Below are positions 1-5,774 of a stretch of DNA of 5,774 nt, one piece after another (within the stretch, counting starts at the first letter, position 1; every line of letters starts with the position of its first letter). The notes below the pieces were generated by a model that was not told the DNA's origin, searched no databases, and saw only the letters and a program-made list of their open reading frames with translations. Both the position numbers and the translations under genes were made by a program. Origin of the DNA: Verrucomicrobia bacterium UBA6775 (GTDB lineage: Bacteria; Verrucomicrobiota; Verrucomicrobiia; Limisphaerales; UBA1096); NCBI GenBank assembly GCA_002453165.1, contig DKGH01000072.1, forward strand, positions 6,523-12,296. Direction: 5' to 3'.

Positions 1-392
1 CAGACTCCGCAAAAGCCATGCACGGGAATCGCTCCAACAGCATCGTCTATGCGCCATTTCTTTATGACCAAATCGAATGAATAACTGTGAACGACTCCGG
101 CGATTGGCCCAACTGCCAATGCGCCAAGTCCACTAACTACATCGAAGTAGAGTGTAATTTCTACAAGCCCACCGAGTATGCCGTCCAGAAATTTTTCTTT
201 GAAATTCGAGCGACCGTGAAAATTTAAACAGTGGAAGAAGTCAACCGTCCTTCCTGCCGCAGCAGCGATAATGGTGTTCATGATCACGTCTCTAACTTCA
301 TCATCCAGTGTAAATTGGCTTCCTCCGTTGAAGCCCCAACAACCAAACCAGATGATGATCACCCCAAGAATTGCGTATGGCTGTTGTATCAT
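1..392 (-). pseudogene. amt: Ammonium transporter (Amt/AmtB family) fragment, lacking its N-terminal half; 3' end outside the window
   Basis: An open frame of 130 codons on the minus strand translates to the central part of an Amt ammonium channel. Visible family motifs are WFGCWGFNGGS at residues 15-25 (usual form WFGWFGFNGGS), an alanine-rich helix at 43-46, GILGGLVEIT at 71-80, GALAVGPIAGVV at 90-101, and RIDDAVGAIPVHGFCG at 114-129. His125 matches the second pore histidine (His318 of E. coli AmtB). Similarity begins about five residues after the first ATG (392-390). An in-frame TAA lies at 404-402, and no upstream frame resembles the first five helices, so the part carrying the first pore histidine is absent. 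Several membrane positions are polar or charged (NFKEKFLD at 63-70, EITLY at 78-82), which fits relaxed selection. Intact Amt proteins are about 400 residues or more, so this cannot be a complete transporter. It may be a pseudogene or half of a rearranged gene; the rest lies left of the window. Family assignment is firm, pseudogene status less so. Confidence 0.7.
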
Positions 393-576
393 TTGAACTC
401 GTTAAGTTCCCCGTTTTCATTGGAAATAATTGTTCGGTTGTCGTTTGTCTTGCGAAGGCTGGGGGCATTTGAGTGGATTTAAAGAAATTGTACAATCGGT
501 GAAAACCCTATCCGCAGTCAGGAACTCCCCCACAAGTAAAAAGATGCTTGATGCCCATTGATCATGAGAGTACAAG

Positions 577-617
577 GCCTCCCCCACGAGAGGTGGCTCT
601 AGGAGGCAGCGCCCTCC
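577..617 (+). other. Competing inverted repeats just upstream of the tRNA
   Basis: GCCTCC at 577-582 is perfectly complementary to GGAGGC at 602-607. Inside this stem, CCAC (584-587) can pair with GTGG (593-596), or AGAG (589-592) with CTCT (597-600), but not both. GGAGG (602-606) can instead pair with CCTCC at 613-617. The block ends 13 bases before the tRNA. No run of T follows, so it does not look like an intrinsic terminator. It could be a leader or processing structure of the tRNA transcript, or chance pairing in a C/G-rich stretch. The rest of 393-630 shows no convincing gene or promoter. Confidence 0.3.
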
Positions 618-630
618 ATATACTCAATAT

Positions 631-705
<75 letters not shown>

Positions 706-739
706 TCTTTTTTTCATTTGCTAAACATTCGAAGCAATT

Positions 740-2662
740 GTGCTTTCCATTAAAAGCATCTCCAAGGCCTACGCCGGGCGAACCCTTTTTTCGGATGCAA
801 GTCTGCAAATCAATCGACGGGATCGAATCGGTGTGGTCGGACCGAATGGGGCCGGTAAGTCGACGCTGTTTTCCATAATCTTACGTGAAACCTCCCCTGA
901 TTCGGGGGAGATCGCGCTGGAAAAAGGTTCGTGTGTGGGATTCCTGCCACAAGAAAGTGCACCTACTGGGAATGAAACCGTGCTTGAGTTGGCCTGTTCT
1001 TTTTCGACTGAATTCCTAATTGCGGCCAGGCGACTGGGGGCGCTTGGCCAAGCGCCAGATGGAGAACCAGCGGCAGAGGATTACGATGCATTTGAAAATG
1101 CCGGAGGTGGGCAATTGATCGCCAAGGCCCGACAAATACTCAGCGGGCTTGGTTTTAAGGAATCTGATTTTGAACGCTTGGCTAGGGAGTTGAGTGGCGG
1201 GTGGATCATGAGAGCGCATTTGGCTAGGTTGCTCGTGCAGGAACCGGATCTGCTCATGCTTGATGAGCCGACGAATCATCTCGACTTGCACTCTTTGCTT
1301 TGGTTGCAGAATTACCTCCAAAATTATCCCGGTGCCATCCTGTTGATTTCGCACGATCGTGAATTTTTAAATCGCCTGGTAAGGCATATTGTGGAACTTG
1401 AGAATGCCCGACTGACCCGTTACACCGGTGACTATGAACGGTATCTTGTCCAACGAGAGGCCAACGAGGCGCAATGGTTGGCCGCCTATGAAAATCAACA
1501 AAAGGAGATTGATCGGTTGATGCGTTTTGTCGACCGGTTTCGGGCCAAGAACACCAAGGCCACACAAGCGCAAAGCAAGCTCAAGCAGATTGAGCGAATG
1601 GAAAAAATTGAGGCTCCCCATATTTCCCGTAAACGGGTCCACTTCAGTTTTCCCCAACCGATGCGAAGTGGCCAGCGGATCATACGATTGGATAAAGTTT
1701 CCAAATCCTATGGCGATCTGGAGGTTTACAACTCACTTGATCTCGAGATTGAAAAAGGGAAACACATCGTTCTTGTTGGACCAAATGGCGCCGGGAAATC
1801 GACACTCCTGAAAATCCTGGCAGGGGTGCTTGAGTTTAACGGCGGAGAACGAGAACTTGGTCATAATGTGCAGAGCGGATATTTCGCCCAACACCGCACT
1901 GAAGTCCTTCAATCGAATCGGACCGTTCTTGAGGAGATGCTCGACACGTCGGCGCAGGTTACGGAGGAATCCGTTCGCACGTTGCTCGGCTGCTTCCTTT
2001 TTAGTGAGGATGACGTATTCAAAAAAGTGGGTGTCCTTAGTGGGGGCGAAAAAAGCCGACTTGCCATGGCCAAATTGCTTTTGAATCCGCCCAACTTTCT
2101 TCTTTTGGATGAGCCAACAACGCATCTGGACATGGCGAGCATCGATACGTTAATCGATGCACTTTCCCAGTACAGCGGAACGTTGGTGTTCATTAGTCAC
2201 GATGTTCATTTCATCCGCAAGATTGCAAAACATGTCATCCACGTTGAAGGCGGCCGCCTTCGTCATTATCCGGGGCCCTACCAATATTACCTCGACAAAA
2301 CAGGACAGGACTCCGGCCGGTCAACAGAGGCCAGTTTGGAAAACGGGGAACCCCAAAAAAATGCACCGCTGGTAAAACGAGAAGATGCGAAGGCCCGTAA
2401 GCGAAGGGAGGCAGAGGAGAGGCAGGCTCTTTCTAAAAAACGAAAGACTAAACAAATTCTGATAGATCGCCTGGAGGCCAAGATCACCGAGTTGGAGGTT
2501 CGCCAGACAGAAATAACAACACTACTTGAGCAGCCAGATACCTATGCAAACGGAGGACAGGCACAGGCGCTCAATCGCGAGTTGATGGAGTTAAACGAAG
2601 ATCTTGAGCAGCACAATCTCGAGTGGAGCCAAGCGGTGGATGCCCTCAACGCTATTGGCTAG
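740..2662 (+). CDS. ABC-F family ATPase (ribosome-associated, YheS/Uup-like), two nucleotide-binding domains
   Basis: This is a complete 640-residue soluble protein with two tandem ABC ATPase domains and no membrane segments, the build of ABC-F factors that bind the ribosomal E site and relieve stalled or blocked translation. Domain 1 has Walker A GPNGAGKST (34-42), Q-loop Gln71, signature LSGGW (151-155), Walker B with LDEPTNHLD (174-182, catalytic Glu176) and switch His205. A charged linker at about 232-300, with FVDRFRAKNTKATQAQSK, matches the tRNA-interaction motif. Domain 2 has GPNGAGKST (347-355), Gln384, LSGGE (433-437), DEPTTHLD (457-464, Glu458) and His487. A lysine/glutamate-rich coiled-coil tail covers about 548-640. 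All catalytic residues are present, and the length fits the family. The start is GTG at 740: an in-frame TAA at 722 leaves no better choice. Only a weak GAAG (731-734) precedes it. The gene starts 34 bases after the tRNA and may be co-transcribed with it. The subfamily (Uup, YheS, or an antibiotic-resistance type) cannot be settled by eye. Confidence 0.95.
   Translation: MLSIKSISKAYAGRTLFSDASLQINRRDRIGVVGPNGAGKSTLFSIILRETSPDSGEIALEKGSCVGFLPQESAPTGNETVLELACSFSTEFLIAARRLGALGQAPDGEPAAEDYDAFENAGGGQLIAKARQILSGLGFKESDFERLARELSGGWIMRAHLARLLVQEPDLLMLDEPTNHLDLHSLLWLQNYLQNYPGAILLISHDREFLNRLVRHIVELENARLTRYTGDYERYLVQREANEAQWLAAYENQQKEIDRLMRFVDRFRAKNTKATQAQSKLKQIERMEKIEAPHISRKRVHFSFPQPMRSGQRIIRLDKVSKSYGDLEVYNSLDLEIEKGKHIVLVGPNGAGKSTLLKILAGVLEFNGGERELGHNVQSGYFAQHRTEVLQSNRTVLEEMLDTSAQVTEESVRTLLGCFLFSEDDVFKKVGVLSGGEKSRLAMAKLLLNPPNFLLLDEPTTHLDMASIDTLIDALSQYSGTLVFISHDVHFIRKIAKHVIHVEGGRLRHYPGPYQYYLDKTGQDSGRSTEASLENGEPQKNAPLVKREDAKARKRREAEERQALSKKRKTKQILIDRLEAKITELEVRQTEITTLLEQPDTYANGGQAQALNRELMELNEDLEQHNLEWSQAVDALNAIG
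1039..1056. repeat. Palindrome copy 1 (core CGCTTGGCCAAGCG), inside the ABC-F gene
   Basis: GGCGCTTGGCCAAGCGCC is a perfect 18-base palindrome with its 14-base core at 1041-1054. It lies within the coding sequence and is read as residues 100-106, GALGQAP, in the weakly conserved stretch of domain 1 between the Q-loop and the signature. Two more copies of the same core occur in the window. Chance occurrence of a 14-mer three times in 5.8 kb is very unlikely. Confidence 0.7.
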
Positions 2663-5600
2663 CGCTTGGCCAAGCGCTTCCCCTACCCTTAATGGCAACG
2701 ATTTCCAACTGGCCTGATTGTAAATTAAAAAACTCCGTTTTGCCATCGCTTGGCCAAGCGACAATTAGCCCGGTCGCTTGTTCATTATTGCCAAGAACTT
2801 GAGTCGGGGCATTCTGGGAAAGGTATCCGGATCCCAACCGCACAATGCGTTTGGCCCCCAGTCCATCGCCTAGTTTTAACCTCATTGCAGCACCGACGCC
2901 TTCAGGATTCTGTTCATCCCCTCGCAGAATAACCCTTAGCCCGTTGCGCTTGGTTTGGTTTTTGAATAGTCGAGGGGTTGATCCGTTTTGTGCAACAAGC
3001 AGGTCCGTGCGCCCGTCATGATCGAAGTCCGCTGCTGCGGATCCCCTGCCCTCACCAGGGACAACCAACCCGCTCTCCGAAATGCTTAATGCGCGAAAAC
3101 TCCCTTTCCCGTCGCCCAGCATCAACAAGCCAAGCCCGGCATCTTCACGGGATTCTTCCGGGTGCAATGAGAATTCATTTTGGCTGATGAAAATGTCTTC
3201 AGAACCATCGTTGTTAAAATCAGCAACCACCGGGCAAAAGGCACTGCTAAACTGAGCCTTAATAGGAAGTGCTTTTGGCTCAAATATGCCGCCATTCTGA
3301 ATAAAAACAATGGATTCAAGTGTTCTGATTTCAACGCGTTTCATTTGCGTTTCAAACGTCGGGCCGAATAGATTGAAAAGTGGTGTCTTGGAGTACTGGC
3401 CATAATTTTGCAGACGCTCTGTAAGCCATGGCATGGCAGTCGCCATGGCGGACAAATGCCGTTTCGGGTAAAGTTGTCCGTTTTCCCCATATTCGGTTTC
3501 GATAAAATCCCACACGCCGTCCTGATTGAAATCTCCATGATAAACAACCAACGGCTGTTCCGTAGTGGCAAAATATGAGGAGTTCAATCCTCTGTTTGTC
3601 GCCACAAAATCGATGAGCCCGTCGTTGTTGAAATCGCCCACATCAATCCCCCTCCATAAACCGGTAAATTTGTCGACGCCGTATTGATTGGATTGATCAA
3701 CAAAACCGGTACCCTTGTTGACAAATAATTTTGGAGCACCCCATTCACAGGCCAAAATAAGATCTGGTCTATGATCCGAATTAATCGGAGCAAACACTGC
3801 GGCAGATATTGCACCCAATGCCTTAAGTGAACTCGACCAAGATTCACTTTCGGTGAATTTGCCGTTCTCGTTGAGATAAATCCAGGAATCAGTCTTTTCG
3901 GGATATTTATCCGGCAACGACCGGCCGGCCACGAACAAGTCCAAGTCTCCATCGCCGTCAACATCGGCCTTTCCGATGTGTCCGCCGCTACTGCCCTTGG
4001 CCGCCAGTTTTTGTAGCGTCCCCACCCTTACTTCGCCAAGGGTGATCATGTCTCCAAATGCCAGGCCATCTTCGTGATTCGAAAATGATTGAATCACTGT
4101 GCCTTGTGAAATTAACACGCTCATTCCATCTCTGGGATTTTTAGTTTTCAGCGTACTTGGCACAGTCGCCCAACCTGAACCGTTCTTATTTTTGATAAGA
4201 GAAACTGAGCCCCCTCTGCCGTTGGCAATAGCCATGTCTTCCCATCCATCACCGTCAAAATCACCCCAGGCCACACCCGGCCCAGCCTGGCCTAGCGCCC
4301 ATGGTAATAGAGGCTGGTTGTCATTTGCCAATGCCTCCTTGTGCGATCCTGCGCCGCCAACTCGAGTTGCCGCGAATATCGGTTTTGTGCGGGATTTAAC
4401 GGCGGGACTTTGTTTAGCTCCCTGATAATCCACTACATAGAGACGATTAGGTTCGATTCTGTCGATGACGCTTACTTTCAGATCAGGCCACGTAACGGTC
4501 AATTGAGCCGCCCCATTAACCATCGAAAACATTCTGGCCGGATCGTCTGAGGAAAGATATCGGCCACCGGCGATTACCTCCTGAGATTGAACAAACTTTC
4601 CGTGTTTCACCTCGACCCTCGCACCAATGCCCTGCGTGTTATTGTTTGGGCCTTTAAGGCGAACCAACAACCGGGGACGTGATGAGTTATTCCGATAGAC
4701 CCCAACAGGTGCATTCAAATTATTAACCACAACATCAAGATCCCCGTCTCCGTCCAAATCTCCCGCGGCCATGCCATGGGAAATGTCATTCGCATGAAAT
4801 CCCCAGTTTGCCCCATTCTCAGCGAACTGCCGCCCAGCTAAATTTTTAAACGCAATATTTTCAGTTTGTTGAGACGGAAATATTTTTCGAGCTAGTAAAA
4901 TTTCCCGGTTAGTCATGTCGGTTGATTCCCGGTTTTGTTTTAACTTTAAGATTGTGTCCAAATGTCGGGCATTCCGTTCAACACCGTTTGTGATTAATAA
5001 ATCCTCATAACCATCCAAATCGACATCGATGAACAAGGGGCACCACGACCAATCTGAAGCGGCAACCCCCATTAGATTCGCCACCTCTGAATATACGCCC
5101 TCGCCCCGGTTTAGGAACATTGTGTTTCGCATGTACTGCGGTCGATTCAGATACTCACCCGGTATTGGATGGTAGCGGACGCGTGGTAGCATTTGATTCA
5201 TCTTAATCTCACGATTGCGATTCAGCATATCCAGAATGAAAAAGTCATCCAGCCCATCCCGGTTTAAATCAGCGAAATCGATTCCCATGGAAAACATACT
5301 GGATTTTCTCATGGCATAGGTTGGTGCGAGTCGAAAATTTCCGTTCCCGATATTTAGCCACAGGCGATCCTCTGAATCGAAGTCATTGCACACGAATAAG
5401 TCAGGGCGACCGTCGCGATTAATGTCACGAAACATTGCTGCCAGTCCCCACTCAAATAATGAGCCATCAAGTGGATTCCCAATAGAATCCCTAAATCGTT
5501 CACCATTGATTTCGCAGCGTTCGAACGAAAAGTTGCCTTTGTTTATATAAAGAAAATCTGGCAGGCCATTTTCCTCAATCCCTCCCCTGGAATTTACTCG

Positions 5601-5774
5601 AAAACGATTTTCAAAAGCCGACCCTTTCACAGGGATGTCGTTCACACTGGATATGATTTTTTTTCTGCCTACATTTTTGAATTTGAAATGTGTGTTTGGC
5701 ATATCCATGAGTGTCTTATCCCGGTAATGGGAAATATAAATATCCAACAGGTTGTCCCCGTTCACATCGGCCAC
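2652..5774 (-). CDS. Large VCBS/FG-GAP repeat protein with two ASPIC-UnbV domains (CRTAC1-like); N-terminus outside the window
   Basis: The 1,040 visible residues are the C-terminal part of a protein whose start lies beyond the right edge; the first residues, ADVNGDNLLD, are already inside a repeat. Twelve FG-GAP/VCBS calcium-loop motifs of the DxDxDGxxD type are visible, starting at residues 3, 117, 169, 250, 339, 505, 604, 663, 714, 748, 852 and 916. The one at 663 (PINSDHRPD) is degenerate. An ASPIC-UnbV domain at about 366-450 (NTQGIGARVEV, GGRYLSSDDP, VTWPD) follows the first five repeats. A second, ASPIC-like domain at about 944-1029 (EGVGAAMRLKL, GSGYLSQNAP, AWPSDGK) follows the other seven. 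The protein is therefore a duplicated propeller-plus-ASPIC module. Such proteins form calcium-stabilised beta-propellers and are usually exported or surface-attached; a signal peptide would be in the missing part. Their biochemical role is mostly unknown, and none is claimed here. The gene converges on the ABC-F gene and overlaps it by 11 bases. Confidence 0.9.
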   Translation of the reverse strand: MADVNGDNLLDIYISHYRDKTLMDMPNTHFKFKNVGRKKIISSVNDIPVKGSAFENRFRVNSRGGIEENGLPDFLYINKGNFSFERCEINGERFRDSIGNPLDGSLFEWGLAAMFRDINRDGRPDLFVCNDFDSEDRLWLNIGNGNFRLAPTYAMRKSSMFSMGIDFADLNRDGLDDFFILDMLNRNREIKMNQMLPRVRYHPIPGEYLNRPQYMRNTMFLNRGEGVYSEVANLMGVAASDWSWCPLFIDVDLDGYEDLLITNGVERNARHLDTILKLKQNRESTDMTNREILLARKIFPSQQTENIAFKNLAGRQFAENGANWGFHANDISHGMAAGDLDGDGDLDVVVNNLNAPVGVYRNNSSRPRLLVRLKGPNNNTQGIGARVEVKHGKFVQSQEVIAGGRYLSSDDPARMFSMVNGAAQLTVTWPDLKVSVIDRIEPNRLYVVDYQGAKQSPAVKSRTKPIFAATRVGGAGSHKEALANDNQPLLPWALGQAGPGVAWGDFDGDGWEDMAIANGRGGSVSLIKNKNGSGWATVPSTLKTKNPRDGMSVLISQGTVIQSFSNHEDGLAFGDMITLGEVRVGTLQKLAAKGSSGGHIGKADVDGDGDLDLFVAGRSLPDKYPEKTDSWIYLNENGKFTESESWSSSLKALGAISAAVFAPINSDHRPDLILACEWGAPKLFVNKGTGFVDQSNQYGVDKFTGLWRGIDVGDFNNDGLIDFVATNRGLNSSYFATTEQPLVVYHGDFNQDGVWDFIETEYGENGQLYPKRHLSAMATAMPWLTERLQNYGQYSKTPLFNLFGPTFETQMKRVEIRTLESIVFIQNGGIFEPKALPIKAQFSSAFCPVVADFNNDGSEDIFISQNEFSLHPEESREDAGLGLLMLGDGKGSFRALSISESGLVVPGEGRGSAAADFDHDGRTDLLVAQNGSTPRLFKNQTKRNGLRVILRGDEQNPEGVGAAMRLKLGDGLGAKRIVRLGSGYLSQNAPTQVLGNNEQATGLIVAWPSDGKTEFFNLQSGQLEIVAIKGRGSAWPSASQ
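2661..2678. repeat. Palindrome copy 2, at the junction of the two convergent genes
   Basis: AGCGCTTGGCCAAGCGCT is a perfect 18-base palindrome (core 2663-2676). It begins at the second base of the ABC-F stop codon (2660-2662) and lies inside the last codons of the minus-strand gene, where it encodes SAWPSA before the final SQ and stop. As RNA it could form a 7-base-pair hairpin from either strand, so it might help end transcription of both genes. No T-run follows on the plus strand, so a classic intrinsic terminator is not supported. Confidence 0.7.
2746..2761. repeat. Palindrome copy 3, near the 3' end of the VCBS/ASPIC gene
   Basis: TCGCTTGGCCAAGCGA is a perfect 16-base palindrome with core at 2747-2760. 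Its centre is exactly 84 bases from the centre of copy 2. It is read on the minus strand as VAWPSD (residues 1005-1010), in the tryptophan-proline strand of the C-terminal ASPIC-like domain. The first ASPIC domain has the equivalent VTWPD at 427-431, so the protein sequence here is at least partly constrained by the domain. Confidence 0.7.

Noticed and set aside
282..293. TCACGTCTCT resembling the tRNA 3' end (TCACGCCTCT), as a possible attachment-site duplicate
   Set aside because: Only 10 bases with one mismatch, inside the Amt coding frame, and no integrase or mobile gene is present.
231..482. Plus-strand open frame of 83 codons
   Set aside because: It lies antisense to the Amt fragment over most of its length, has no recognisable family and low-complexity-like content; a shadow frame.
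525..587. Direct repeat CTCCCCCAC at 525-533 and 579-587
   Set aside because: Short and C-rich with only two copies and no flanking similarity; not enough to call a repeat element.
619..624. TATACT as a possible -10 box for the tRNA
   Set aside because: It would place the start at about the first tRNA base, and no matching -35 box sits 16-18 bases upstream.
2741..3371. Several plus-strand frames of 60-70 codons opposite the VCBS/ASPIC gene
   Set aside because: All are antisense to a frame with strong repeat-domain evidence, and their products show no family resemblance.

Overview
This window looks like chromosomal DNA of a mid-GC environmental bacterium. The best guess is the Verrucomicrobiota or a neighbouring phylum (Planctomycetota, Bacteroidota). 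That guess rests on a very large VCBS/FG-GAP plus ASPIC-UnbV protein, a gene type abundant in those phyla, on an ABC-F ATPase with the second-domain motif DEPTTHLD, and on weak Shine-Dalgarno signals. It is an inference from family knowledge, not a phylogenetic result.

Layout: positions 1-392 (minus strand) hold the middle part of an Amt-type ammonium transporter. It lacks its first half and runs off the left edge. An in-frame stop lies just upstream of its first ATG and no Amt-like sequence precedes it, so it is probably a decayed or truncated copy. Positions 393-630 have no convincing gene; near the end are inverted repeats that can pair in competing ways. A CAU-anticodon tRNA with encoded CCA is at 631-705. 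After 34 bases a complete 640-residue ABC-F ribosome-associated ATPase gene runs from 740 to 2662 on the plus strand. Facing it, and overlapping its end by 11 bases, is the 3' part (1,040 codons) of a giant beta-propeller/ASPIC protein gene on the minus strand, open to the right edge.

The tRNA and the ABC-F gene share orientation and are close enough to be one transcription unit; both belong to translation. The large minus-strand gene is probably an unrelated exported protein.

The least expected signal is a perfect palindrome with core CGCTTGGCCAAGCG. It occurs three times: inside the ABC-F gene, across the convergent gene ends, and 84 bases further inside the minus-strand gene. The flanking bases differ between copies but often stay complementary, which suggests a dispersed palindromic repeat or binding site maintained for its symmetry. 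No CRISPR array, insertion sequence or defence system was seen.
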